A stretch of DNA of 64,000 bases from Sorghum bicolor. Taxonomy: Eukaryota; Streptophyta; Magnoliopsida; Poales; Poaceae. A model generated the notes under the pieces. The model ran no database searches and was not told where the DNA came from. It worked only from the letters and a program-made list of their open reading frames with translations. Location: the NCBI RefSeq assembly GCF_000003195.3, contig NC_012878.2:14028406-14092405 (forward strand). The letters run 5' to 3'. Positions 10,586-23,012 of the stretch are shown here, in pieces. A program made the position numbers and the translations under genes. How positions within the stretch are numbered: the first letter of the stretch is position 1; each line of letters begins with the position of its first letter.

Positions 10586-13500
10586 TGTAACAGAACCATC
10601 CAATTTGTAAGAATTCAAGTGAATTAGTGACCACACAGTAGTCAAGCCAATGGACTTGAACCTATATAAACCCGGTAGTCCGACAAAATCTCAAAAGACC
10701 TCGATTCAACCAACATACAACCAAGATCATACATGATCAAGCATCGCCATCACAGATTACATACATTCATCACAGAACATAGTTTTACATCACATCGGAG
10801 TTTTAAACAAAGTTATTACAAACCAGTTCAGTAGCGGAAGCAAAGTAGTTTTGAAACATCACACACACAGTTTAATTACATGCCAGTTCCATAGTCACCC
10901 CAACAAAAGCACAACTGAAGATAAAGAAGATGATCATGCCCATGATCTATTCATCGTCCGCAGCCGGATGATGACAGTTAGCACAGTAGCCGTGATAAAC
11001 AACATCATCTGCAACAAGGGTAAATAAAACCCTGAGTACGAGAATGTACTCAGCTAGACTTACCCGTCATAAACTAGAAATAAAGTGACACCAAGGAGTA
11101 TGCAAGGCTTAACTTGTGGGCTGGTTTGACTTACCTTTTTTCATAAAAAGCTTTGGTTGTAAGTAACCCATTTATAACATTTTAGCAGCAGGTTCATTAC
11201 TTAACAACTATCCACTAGATTAGCACTTGTTCTATGCACACACTTGAGTACTTAAGCATCTCATTAATAACCATATCCGGATTATCACTTTGCTATCAAC
11301 ATTCTCATCATAACCATTAAGTTTATTTAGTGAGTTCTACGTGCGACTGCCCGAGTCAAGTTCTCACTATCTGGGAGAGACGGCGATTCGAATCGATTCC
11401 TATCCAGCTGGAGGGGTATTCCGAGCACTCACCCAAGCATACTTCCTGAGGGCAGCTCGGATCACCTTTAGCACAACTCCGGACCAAGTCTCGGGTCCGT
11501 ACAGCGCCGCACCCCTAGGGACCGCCAATCTGCCAGGGTCAGGACTCTAACCTGACACCTCGGTCTTACGCCATTGACTCCCCGCACATCCTTACTACCA
11601 ACCGGGGTGCGCACTTAAACCAAACGGGGTATCCGGCCAGAGATGCACTCGTAGGCTTCGCGGTCAGAACGACTTATCTGGCCAGCTAAGTGTTAGGCAT
11701 GCGTTCAACATGACACGAGGATGTTACAGCGAATCGGTCCTTAATCGACACAGACGGGGATAGATTCACACCCAAGACCTCCATGCCTTGTTGCTGCACT
11801 ATCGTCATTTCGCCCGGTCTCAAGTTCATTATTAGCACATGGTTATTTCCACGATAGCAAATATAGCCAACCGTGATCAGCATCCACCTAACTCTCGCAG
11901 GTGACAGGAAATCACCCGGCTTCTACCGAGCTAAGCATAGCTAAGCATTATTTCGATCCTGGACCTACTTATGTGAGGTATGAGGTGGACAAGGGAGTCA
12001 TTATGCAGCAAGGGTGTCATATCAACGCCTAACACTTAGTGCAACAATACATAAACATAGTCAATTGATAACTGGATATGATATTAAAAATAGTAGGAGA
12101 CTTATAATGCTCTGGGGCTTGCCTTCAACGTAGGTGGACGGACGGTGGTCGGGACACTCCGGCAGGTCCTCCTCCTCAGCTCCGCGAGGTGGCTCCTCTT
12201 GCTGTTCCTCCGGCTCGGGCAGTTCTACTCCAGTACCGTCACTCCTTGGGGTACACCTATGTATGCATGACAAGATGATAAATATAGGGAATGCACATAA
12301 CATGCAATATGTCATGATGCTGAGCCAAGGAATACACAACAAAGTATAAACATGGCATAAACTTCTAAACTTGAGTGAATCATGGAATAATAAGTAAGTG
12401 CATACTTCTTCTCTGGTAGAGTGGCTAACTAGACAAGTTAATTAACCTTAGCTACTCCTACTCAGTCACTGGTTTCATAGACAGACTAACTTGTCACAAG
12501 TTTCAGCTATAACTTAAGCATCATTTGGCCAAACTAAGCAAATAGATACTTTCTGGAAAGCTTAGTAAATTTTCTACAATTCACTTTTAGATATCCTAGA
12601 ATGATTCCCAACCGAAATATGCTAAAACATACAAAGTTTGCTGGCTGTCCTGGAAAATCCAGAGAGCAAGCACTTTGCAGCTGCTACTTGTAACATTCAT
12701 AACTTTTAAATTACTCAACCAAAAGTCATGAAACTTGGACATGAAGTAGATAAGCAAGTTAGCTACAAGTTTGTTATAGACAAGTTTCCCAAAAAACATC
12801 ATCTTCAATTAGCTCTTAAGCAATTGCTATCAGCTACACAGAATTGCTCTAGGAAAGCCATAAATAGCAAAAATAATATTTTACACATATTAAGAATGTA
12901 ACATTAGTTCAACCCAAAAGCACCAGTAGATGGAACATGTCTAAGAAATACTAGAAAACATCATGGCAAGGTCTAAACTCATTTTTATTACCACCTTTTC
13001 CATTTATTTAATTGTTAGGGTGATTTAATGAACATGCATCACAAGTGCTCCAAGAATTCTAAGAAAATTACAGCAAGCTACCTATGCTAACACAAGGTTA
13101 CTGTAAAATTTTCAGGGCACTTGCACATACAGATTGTGAGATACAAAAATAACAAGCTAACAAGGGCATGCAAGGCATAAATGTGAAACCCTATCAAAAA
13201 GTGTCAAACAACAGATTTCAGATTTTTCCTAGCTTTGTTTACACATGAGTACAACACTCAGCAAGTTTCATCATAAAAGGAGCTATAATCTATTTACTAA
13301 AATTACCACAAGAAACTCCTATTTAAGAAAGAAATATTTATAACTTCACCATCAGACCTCCAAAAATCATGATAAATTTATCAGAGCCTATTTATGCCAT
13401 AAGTAACCTTTCCCTAAATTTGCATGGCCACCAGATCAATAGATCTCAAGATATTAATACCTCCTAATTAATCAAGATTAAATCATATCTATTTATTTCT

Positions 13501-15107
13501 GCAAAAACATGGCATGTTTCATATTTTTAATAAAAACTAGCTTAACACATGAACTTAGCAAAATTGCAACCACATCATTTGGATCTGCAAAACGCAAGAT
13601 ATGAATTTTACAAAATCAACACAGGATCTGCAAAACAGTAAACCAGAGGTGTGAGAGAGAGAGGCTGACAGGTGGGATCCACTGACACACGGGACCCACG
13701 TGACAGAGAGACAGAGACAGGGGAGAAGCTTGTCGCCGGCGAAACTCAACGACGGCGAGGTCTCGGTCGGATCCAAGGGCATCTACGTGTTCCTCTCCTC
13801 AAGGAGACTCTGTTGACATACTTCACTCGCGCTCTACTGGACCCTAGGGTGCTCGCCGGCGTGAATGGCGGCTCGGCGGCGCTGCGGGCGTTACGCCGGC
13901 GTGCACAGCCGATGCCGTCCCGGTTGAGGTTCACACCGAGCATCAGTGAGCCAAGGGAAACCGATAGGAACAAGAATGGAGAGAAATGGTGGAGCAGAGA
14001 GGCCTGGCCACGGCGCCGGTGAGCTCGGGCGGAACTCCGGCGAGGGAGAATGGCTCGGAGCTTGGCAATGTCGCCTTACCTGTGCTCGACAGTGACCAAG
14101 GAGGTGACGCAGAGGTAGAGGAAGCTCTAGCGAAGCTTTTGGCGGGCTGGCTTGGCCGGAGATGGCGAGGGAAGCTCGGGCGAAGTGGCCGTTCCGCGGC
14201 GGAGCTCGCCGAGGCAAAATGGAGAAGGGAGAGCGTGCTGGGGAGGCGAAATGAGGACGGCCGAGGCTCGGGGTGGCGTCGTGGCATCCAAGTGAAGGCG
14301 TCGAGGCTGATAGGCGGGGTCACCGTCGACATACGGCCACCACGGGTCATCCACGCGTCGGCCGGCCGGCGACTGACGAAACTGAATCGCGCGATTCAGT
14401 CGTCGTCGACCGTGTCTGAAACCCAAAGTTCAGCGACGTTTTACTCTCAGCTCACTCGATGGTTTTGGCTTGAACTTGATCCTTTGGACAGAGCTACACG
14501 AGTTCTACAAGTTTGATCACGCGATCAAAGTCTAACTTGGCATGGATTTCAAACTACAAGGCTATCAACAACCCTATGTCGAATCTGCCGATTCCCAAAC
14601 TTAGCCAAATTCGGCTAAGTGTAGAAACAGCACTGTTTTCTGGCTTGTGGGCCACTTTTGGTCAGGTTCCAAGCATTTTAATAAAAAGTCATCAACATAA
14701 CTTTTGTAGCTTATCCAATTTACTACAACTTTGTTTTAGGTGTCACTTACATGCAAGGTTTCTAACACTAGTTTCATAAAACATCTTTGAAAAGAGGTCT
14801 AGGGGGTCAAGGAGGTTAAACTAGGGTTAACCAAGACCTAGGGGCATTTTTGACCAAAACCTCCAACATGAACTTTGCTCAAAATGTTATTCTAAACATG
14901 ATTAAAGTATTTTGGAAGATAATGTACACTTGCATGCAATTGTCACCCATTACAATCAACCATAGCAAGTCATATAGCAATTCAATCACATAGTATATGT
15001 AACAAATGGCATGTGATCAAGGTATGATGCTCATGAGTGACTATGATGATTCTTATGTTGATGCAATGCTCATGGTTAACATGCAAGCTAACACTAGGAG
15101 TGTTACA
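10586..15107 (-). repeat. Tekay-like LTR1 (4522 bp)
   Basis: Left outer LTR with TG...CA ends. It contains a GC-rich block (13670-14510) with overlapping ORFs on both strands, and otherwise AT-rich non-coding sequence. It aligns throughout with LTR2 and LTR3 with only small indels. Confidence 0.9.
13986..14516 (+). other. 176-codon ORF antisense to the element, in LTR1
   Basis: This plus-strand frame stays open at the same place and the same length in all three LTRs (also 26371-26901 and 37528-38058). It begins MVEQRGLATAPVSS and ends DRATRVLQV, is rich in Arg, Gly and Ala, and has no motif I recognise. It lies in a GC-rich block where stops are rare by composition and where minus-strand ORFs overlap it. 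I do not claim that it is a gene. Confidence 0.25.
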
Positions 15108-18100
15108 GCCCTCCCCCCTTACAAAAATCTCGTCCCGAGATTTGAAAGACGTACCATTTTTCATAGAAGGAGGGGTAAGTTATTTGTAAATAGTCTTCCC
15201 TTTCCCAAGTGGCATCTCTCTCACTTTGACGGTTCCACAAAACTCTGAAAAGTTTAATCATTCTCCCACGAGTAACTCGTTCCTTGACATCAAGAACTTG
15301 TGCAGGCTTTTCTTCATAGGATAGATCAGACTGCAACTTTAGACCCCTTGTTTCAACTCGCTCTTCGGGCACACGAAGACACTTCTTGAGTTGAGACACG
15401 TGGAATACAAGGAAAATGGCTCCCAGTTCTGGAGGTAGTTGTACTTTGTAAGCTACCTTGCCACTTTTCTCGATGATTTGATAGGGACCCACATACCTAG
15501 GGGCAAGCTTTCTTTTTACTCCAAAGTGGTTTACCCCTTTCATGGGTGATACCTTCAGGTATACAAAGTCACCTACTTCGAACTCGAGCGGTCTTCTTCT
15601 TCGGTCAGCATAGCTTTTCTGTCTTGCTTGGGCAGCTTCCATGTGTTTCTGGATAGTGAGAACTTGCTGTTTGGCTTCTTTGACAAAGTTAATTCTGTAG
15701 TACCTCCTTTCACCAGGTTCGACCCAGTTTAGAGGAGTTCTACAATTGCGGCCATACAAAGCTTCGAAAGGAACCATTTGGATGCTCTCTTGATAACTAT
15801 TGTTGTAAGAGAACTCAGCTAAGGGTAGCCATTTCTCCCATGCACCCTTGGAAGATATCACACATGCCCTCAACATATCCTCTAAAATTTGATTCACACG
15901 CTCAGTCTGGCCGGAGGTTTGAGGGTGGTACGCTGAACTGCGAATCAATTTCATAACAAGGAGTGAATGCAAATGCTCCCAAAAGCGGGCAGTGAACTGA
16001 GGTCCCCTATCCGAAATAATGGTGCGAGGCACTCCGTGCTATTTAACAATCTCAGAGAAGTATAACTCAGCGTAGTCGGATATTCGGTGTGTCGACTTCA
16101 CAGGGATAAAATGGGCTGACTTGGTCAAACGGTCAACAATCACCCATATGGAGTCGTGTCCCTTTTGGGTAGAGGGAAGGCCAACAATGAAATCCATACT
16201 GATTTCTTCCCATTTCCAACCCGGAACCGACAAAGGTTGCAATAAACCTGCAGGTTTAAGGTGAACTGCCTTTACCCTGCAGCAAGTATCACACCTAGCA
16301 ACATAATTAAGCTGCTATCTCCTTCTTCATCTTGGTCCACCAGAAACGAGGTTTCGAGTCTTGGTACATTTTGCTACTACCAGGATGAATGGACAACTTG
16401 GAAGAATGGGCTTCATCTAAGATCTTGTTGCGTAGGTCACGGTCTTTGGGTACAACTAGTCGATCGTCAAACCACAGTACACCCTTCTCACCTACCCTGA
16501 AATGCTTGGTGTCTTGCTCTTGCATTTTTCTTTTGATATGGGAAATACCAGGATCAGACTTTTGGAGCTCTATGATTTGGCTCTCTAATGAGCAACTGAC
16601 TACGATGTTGTGCAGGACCACTGGATGCAATAAATTGAAGCCTTCCTCTAGGAGAGGTCTAACATGTTGTTTCCGACTGAGAGCATCGGCTACAACATTG
16701 GCTTTGCCTGGATGATAGTGTACTTCAAAGTTATAGTCCTTTATCAATTCCAACCATCTCCTTTGTCTCATGTTCAACTCGGGTTGTGTGAAGATATATT
16801 TGAGGCTCTTATGGTCAGTATAAATATGGCATAGATTACCCAACAGATAATGCCTCTAGAGTTTCAACGCATGTACAACTGTTGCTAACTCTAGATCATG
16901 AGTTGGGTAGTTGGCTTCATGCTTCCTCAACTGCCGAGAGGCGTAGGCAATAACTCGGCCTTCTTGCATAAGCACACAACCTAGGCCGGTGCCTGATGCG
17001 TCACAAAAGACATCAAATGGCTTTTCAATGTCAGGCTGTGCCAAAACAGGAGCAGTGGTCAGTAAATGACGTAAAGTGGTGAAAGCGACTTCACACTCCT
17101 GGGACCACACAAATTTCACGTCTTTTTGCAGTAGCTTGGTCATAGGCTTGGCTATTTTAGAGAAGTCTGGAATAAAGTGACGATAATATCTAGCTAGGCC
17201 GAGAAAACTCCGAACTTCGTGCACTGAAGTCGGGGCCTTCCAGTCTAGAACCTCCTGCACTTTTGATGGGTCAACAGAAATACCCTCTTCAGATAAAATA
17301 TGGCCTAGGAAAGGCACTTTCTTCAGCAAAAACTCACACTTGCGTTACTTGGCATAAAGCTGATGTTCTTGCAATCTAGTGAGCACAATCCGAAGATGCT
17401 TCTCATGGTCTTGAGCATTTTCAGAGTACACCAAAATGTCATCTATGAACACTACCACAAACTTATCCAGTTCAGGCATGAACACCAAATTCATCAGGTA
17501 CATGAAATGAGCAGGGGCATTAGTTAGACCAAAGGACATGACTAGATACTCATACAACCCATATCTGGTAGAGAAAGCCGTTTTAGGAATGTCTTCGGGT
17601 CGAATCATGATTTGATGATACCCCGATCTCAGATCAATCTTGGAGAATACTTTAGCCTTAGCTAATTGATCAAACATGATATCAATATGAGGCAAGGGAT
17701 ACTTGTTTTTAACAGTCACGGCATTCAGCTGACGATAGTCTACACACATACGTAGAGACTTGTCCTTCTTCTTGACAAAGAGAGCCGGACAACCCCATGG
17801 AGAAGAACTAGGCCGAATAAGACCTTTCTCTAGGAGTTCTTGCAATTGCTTCTTCAACTCTACCAATTCATTGGGTGGCATTCGGTACGGCCTTCTAGAG
17901 ATAGGTGCAGTACCCGGAATTAAGTCAATTTTAAACTCTATGTCTCTATCCGGTGGCAACCCGGGCAAATCCTCGGGAAAGACGTCCGGAAACTCACACA
18001 CTATAGGAATCTCTGCCACAGTGAGTGGTCTGATAGCATTAGCAGCGTGACGAATGTCATCGTTCTTGGGAAGCTGGACTAAGAAGGCTTCTTTGCTATC

Positions 18101-19510
18101 AGGCTCTCGCAACATGACTACCCTCGTGGAGGTGTCTATTAACACCCCATTATTGCTCATCCAATTCATTCCTAAGATAATATCTATGCCCAAGCCCGGC
18201 AAAATTACAAGGTTTGCTGAAAAGTTACGACCCTCGATAGTAATATTCACATCCTTCAATAATTGGTTTGTGGAAATTTGGTTCCCAGCAGCACTAATGC
18301 AGAACTTGCCACTGTCAAGATCAACTACATGCTGTCCATGCTTACATGCGAATGCTTGACTCATAAATGAATGCGATGCTCCAGAATCAAACAAGACAAC
18401 TGCACGATGTTGATTGACGAGAAACATACCAGCGGTGACCACTTCACCTTCAGGGATTTCTTCAACAGTGGTGTAGTGCACTTGACCAGTATGGTTATTA
18501 CCTCCAGCTACCAAATTCCTCTTGGGATAAGTGCAATCTCTCGCCCAATGACCAACTTGTTTGCAGTTAAAGCAGGGACGGTTATCAGGGGGAGTCTTGG
18601 GACTTCCTTGACCTGTAGCACCCCTTGGGAGAGCAACTGTGAAGGACTTGCGAACTCCCGTCTTCACATTTGACTTTTTCTGCGGCGGCCTATACCTTGT
18701 CACAGCATTGGGTGGGCGATAGGCCGGCTTATTTGTCACTGGAGCCTTGGACCGCGAAGCACCTGCCTCATAGGCCCTCTTGCGGTTCTTGGATGCAGCA
18801 TAAACAGCATTTGAGTTCTCCTGGGTCAACGCATCACTCACAAACTCATTAAAGGTGGTACTCTTGTTACCAGCCATGTTCTTGGACAGCTTGGGTCTTA
18901 ATCCCCTCTTGAAACTAGCAAGCTTCTTGGCCTCAGTATCAACAAACTCAGGAGCATAGCGAGACAAGTTATTAAAATCATGAAGATACTCAGTCAAGCT
19001 TTTAGTGCCTTGAGTCAGGTTCATGAACTCGGTATGCTTGATAGTCATTAAGCCTTGGGGAATATAAGTGTTCCTGAAAGCAGTTTGAAACTGATCCCAG
19101 GTTACAACAGCATTGGCAGGCAAGCTGGTCCTGTAATGACTCCACCAGACACCTGCTTTGCCCTCCAACTAGTGGGCTGCATATTCCGCCTTTAGCTCTT
19201 CTGTCACCCTCAGCAGGCGAAATTTTTGCTCGAGCGTGTTCATCCACTCATCCGCTTCTAGAGGTTCAACGGCCTCCTTGAAAAGCGGCGGCTTTGTGTC
19301 CTGGAAATCCTTGAAGTGGCTATACTGATTTGCCTCTCCGCCTTGGCGGACATGGCGACCACCCCGGTTCTGCTGCGCCATAGTCTGCATAGTTTCATTG
19401 AGCATTCGCTGGCCCTCAATAAGGGTTGCTAAGAGCTCAGCAGGCGTAGGCGGGGGAGGAGGTGGTGGTGGCGGCACCTCATTGTGACCGGAGCGAGTAT
19501 TGCGAGCCAT
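15103..19510 (-). pseudogene. Tekay-like gag-pol polyprotein, body 1, with several breaks
   Basis: The likely start is the Met at 19510 (MARNTRSGHNE, then a proline run), although the frame opens at 19579. In order: gag; a CCHC knuckle [14 protein letters not shown] near 18577-18531; protease [13 protein letters not shown] near 18400; RT with [12 protein letters not shown] and FIDDILVYS (about 17760-17420); RNase H with [12 protein letters not shown]; an integrase zinc region; an integrase core with [21 protein letters not shown] and [13 protein letters not shown]; and a chromodomain-like tail ending [17 protein letters not shown]. Breaks: TAG 19169-19171 in gag, TAA 17345-17347 after RT, TAG 16856-16858 in RNase H, a 4-bp insertion near 16305 and TAG 16039-16041 in integrase. 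An intact family member would read as one ORF. This copy is dead. Confidence 0.9.
15108..15120 (-). promoter_or_regulatory. PPT of Tekay body 1
   Basis: The minus strand reads AAGGGGGGAGGGC next to the LTR start TGTAACAC. The pol frame reads through the tract and ends on the TAA formed at the LTR boundary. Confidence 0.8.
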
Positions 19511-19908
19511 CTGCACAAGGCATACCAAGTGACCGTTTAGGATACAGATATAATTGCCATGAATCTCGATTGCTGCCATACGAAATTTAATGAAATAATT
19601 TCACATAATTCAAGGCACAATAATCCATGTACAACAAGAGAATATCATCCATGACACCGGTTATTCTCGCGATCATTCACGGTCACAATTCACAAGGATT
19701 AAAGACATTGCAGTAGATTATTCAAGCTCAACATAACATGGAGCATCACAGATGAGTGCATAAGGTTACATAGAGTTACTGCCACAACTTAAGTCTTACA
19801 GGAGGGGCACCATGGCCAAATACATAGAGTTTCAGCTGAAATTCAGATTACATGTCCATTACATAAAGAGATGGAAACTGATACATGAGCATGGAAATTA
19901 TTGCTAGG
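19511..19908. other. Spacer between upstream ORF and gag, body 1
   Basis: A short non-coding stretch separates the upstream ORF from the gag start. The gag frame can extend to a Met at 19579 (MAAIEIHGNY), but MARN at 19510 is the more typical gag start. Confidence 0.45.
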
Positions 19909-20805
19909 CTACATATCTTCCTCAAATTCTTCATTAGAAATGATGCCATCATCCTGATCTTCCTCACTAGGAGCTTCTTCATGATTAAAGGGAACAGGAT
20001 GTGGGATAGGATTTGACTGCAGCTCAGCAATCCTAGTGATCTGCTCTTCCTCCCTAATTTCAGCATGGAACAAAGCTCTAACTCTAGCAGCTTCTCTATT
20101 TTCAGCCAAGCGCATAGCTTCATCTCTCTCTCTAGTCATTTGCATAATGCGGGCTTGTGTCTCATTGCGCTCTCTAACTGCATTTTCAACTTGGTTGCGG
20201 CGGGCTTGCAAAGCGGTGTGATAGTTTTGGATTTCAGCTTGTGCATCGCTAAAGGCCTTGCGGTGCTTGCGCACGCGCTTGCGCGGTTTGCGCTGTCCAA
20301 TTGAGCTTGTTGGAGCGCTAGCATGGCTTCTATGTAGATGTCCTGGCGTACATAGTACAGCTTAAGTACCGCCAACATGGCACTCATGGCAGGGCTGGAG
20401 CTATATCCTAATAGGATTTCTCTCATTTTTAGAGGCTCAGTTCCTATCTAGGACACAAAAGTGTCAGTCACACTCACTCTAGGAAATGATCCAGCTGAGC
20501 CATTAATTAGCTCATCCCCATAGTCTTGGCATATCTCCAACAGTACTTCTAAGGCTGCTACTTGGGCACCCTCCCAAGGAGTTTGACCATCTGACTCTAC
20601 TATCCAACCTAGCCACTGTGGGTTGTTTGGACAAGGAGGAACTGTAATTTGGACATCTACCCAAGGTAAGGATCCTGCATGCTCAGCCTCGGTCCAGGTG
20701 TACTTAGGTGGTTTCCTCATATCCCACTGAACTTAGCACCCTCCACAACAAGGTAGGAGTGCCAAACATGTCCAGAAAAGTCTCACTTGCGTGTGGGGCT
20801 GCCAT
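19909..20805 (-). pseudogene. Extra ORF upstream of gag (ORF0), body 1, frameshifted
   Basis: Starts at an ATG (20805-20803; MAAPHASETF) and ends at TAG 19909-19911. The N-terminal part has PPKYTWTEAEHAGSLPWVDV, then ITVPPCPNNPQWLGW, then GQTPWEGAQVAALEVLLEIC. The middle has YSSSPAMSAMLAVLKLYYVR. A long charged stretch (RRNQVENAVRERNETQARI, AENREAARVRALFHAEI) is probably coiled coil. The tail is acidic (APSEEDQDDGIISNEEF). A one-base insertion near 20712 and altered spacing near 20280 break the frame. The same protein is encoded in body 2 with different lesions, so it belonged to the parent element. I know of no assigned function for such ORFs; the layout might suggest an RNA- or protein-binding role. 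Confidence 0.75.
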
Positions 20806-21217
20806 CTGTAGGAAAGACCACAATTTTAGTAAGGGAGATTAATTACGAGGGAAGGTAATTAAATAAATTTCGAAACCTCAGATTTGAGTAGTGCATAAGG
20901 AATGCATGAATGATTCATGATGCATGCACGTTCCGTACGTCCTTTCCATTCCTAGAATAAAGTTCTAACGGTATAGTCGGTGGCATACATACGTGCACTC
21001 TTTATACGCAACTACACGGTCTACACGCTTCGTAGTGTACCTGCAGAAGATTTCATTGCAGCCCAACCCCACAAGAGTATATGTGCAAAAATGAAAATCC
21101 AATCATCTACATTCAAGCTAGGTACTTCGATATATATTCCCGAACATATATCGCAGCACGCTACCCATTTGGGATACACCCACATATACATCAAACATGT
21201 ATACATGGCTGCACCTA
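20806..21217 (-). other. 5' leader of Tekay body 1 (left part)
   Basis: Non-coding sequence between the PBS side and ORF0, interrupted by the solo LTR at 21218-22495. It matches 33199-33612 of body 2 closely. Confidence 0.65.
21213..21217. repeat. TSD of solo LTR (ACCTA, left)
   Basis: ACCTA recurs at 22496-22500. Body 2 has a single ACCTA at the matching site (GCACCTACTACCC), confirming the empty site. Confidence 0.9.
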
Positions 21218-22495
21218 TGTTGACGGTCCTTAATGCTCATATTTAACCATCAACTAATCATGGAAAAGGATCTAAATGGAACCAACACCTAGATTTAGGG
21301 TTTTATCTGACAGAATTCCACGAGTTTTGGTGTTTGTCTATTTCTGCAGGGAGTTATCAGGAAATATAAAAGAAAGGCCCACACGTCGGGTTTACATAGA
21401 GATATTAATGTGCCGCGCAATTTTCTATCATCTAGAAGACTCAAGAAGCCACGGGACCGAAGCGGAGGCCGAGAGGACACAGGGACAGGGCGCCCGCCCT
21501 CCTTTCCTGGGCGCCCGCCCTCAGCCAGAGTCCAATGAGGACTCTCTTTCGGGATATTGCTCCACCGACCTAAAGGATCAACAATAACCGTTCAATCAAT
21601 GTCGGTTTGATCCGACGGCCCAGATTCACTTGAAGGGACTATAAAACCAGACCCCCTGGCCCCTGGAGATCATACCTCTTCTACAGAATCAAAGTTAGGG
21701 TTTCAATTCTTCATCCAAGTAGAGAGGATCCCTCTAGTTCTTCTAGTTCTACCTCTAGTTCATCTAGATCTAGTTCTAGTTCATCTAGTTCTAGTTCTAG
21801 TTCCTCTAGTTCTAGTTCTAGTTAGTTCTAGTTGTAATCTAGAAAATAGGGAGAGAGAAGAGGAGAGCGGAGGAGGAGCCGGATCTGTCGGATCTTCCTC
21901 AACATTATACTTTTGCAGCATCTGGTTCGTTCTTCATCGTTCTCCAGGTTCTTCAATTCATAATCCTGAGTTCTCTAATTACTTTTATTTACATTCAAGT
22001 TATTTATTGGATTCCCGCTTGCATCAAGTGCTCTAGTCTTTATAACGCTAGAGTAGTAATTAATAGATTAGACGTGGTGTTTAGTCTTGCGATTACCTGG
22101 AATTGCACCCAATCCTACGGATTGTTGTGGTAGCCCTAGGGTAGTGACAGCCCTAACGGTCGACGTATTCCACCACGTTCGGATCGGTGTTTGTAGGACC
22201 GTAGTCAGACCTTCCTAGCCCCCTTCTCATCTCTTTCTGTGGTTAGTGCTCTGATGTCCCGATATAGATAATCTTGAAGTTATTCTTGATTCTTAGATCA
22301 ACTAGAGAACTCTCAGTAAACTTCCTCTCTTCCCACCAAAAATAATTATATAGTTATCCTTGGGCGATCTTGGATCTTAATTAGTACACTCACGTTCTCT
22401 GTGGAAAATCGATACTCTGGAATACTCCCGGGTGAAGGCTACATCGGTATCCGTGCGCTTGCGGATTTTTCTGTTTGCGTTTAAAATACCCAACA
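21218..22495 (+). mobile_element. Solo LTR of the Athila/Tat-type family, inside Tekay body 1
   Basis: Begins TGTTGACGGTCCTTAATGC and ends AATACCCAACA. It matches the two LTRs of the element at 39111-46812 in the same orientation. It is flanked by ACCTA and absent from body 2. No internal sequence remains, so an element inserted here was reduced to one LTR by recombination. A TATA box (TATAAAA, 21640-21646) and a TCTAGT-rich array (about 21733-21840) are visible. Confidence 0.93.
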
Positions 22496-22500
22496 ACCTA

Positions 22501-22998
22501 CTACCCACAATTAAGTACCTTCATATATACATGTGTGGAACATGTAAATATTCCAGTAACCACAGCTAACACTCCCCTAGACCGACGGTTGGACGGTCAT
22601 GCTCTCACAGCTCACACTTACCGTAGCGTAGAGGCATATAGATCCATACATTACCACTCAAGCAAGTGGCATCCATACAATTTCGCGCCATCTGGACCAC
22701 GAAAGAAAACAAGCATGCTCACCATGGCGTAGAGGTATATGATCCATTCATTACCACTTAAGTAAGTGGCATCCATATAATTGCACGCCATATGGACAAC
22801 GAAAGGAAAAACCCCCATGTTAGTAATATTAAGCCACCTAGAAGTCCTTATATGGGCATAAAGGGTATGACCACTGGCATGGTATATGTTATTGAAACAT
22901 TTTTAAAACAACCCTATGTATAATATGATTTGCCAATTAGTTTGGAAATAAATTCATTTGTTTTTAAATACATCCATGATGGTTAAATGCTTAATCTT
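22501..22998 (-). other. 5' leader of Tekay body 1 (right part)
   Basis: Non-coding, matching about 33613-34112 of body 2. Contains two related copies of a GTGGCATCCATA/ATTACCACT block (22650-22790). Confidence 0.6.
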
Positions 22999-23010
22999 GC
23001 TCCAATACCA
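22999..23010 (-). promoter_or_regulatory. PBS of Tekay body 1, mutated
   Basis: The minus strand reads TGGTATTGGAGC, two bases after the LTR end. The intact tRNA-iMet-type PBS TGGTATCAGAGC is present in body 2, so two or three bases have changed here. Confidence 0.75.
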
Positions 23011-23012
23011 GC

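Noticed and set aside
16856..19171. Shared TAG codons as programmed readthrough sites
   Set aside because: They lie in the middle of gag and of RNase H, not between gag and pol, and each body has other stops. Common descent of a damaged copy is simpler.
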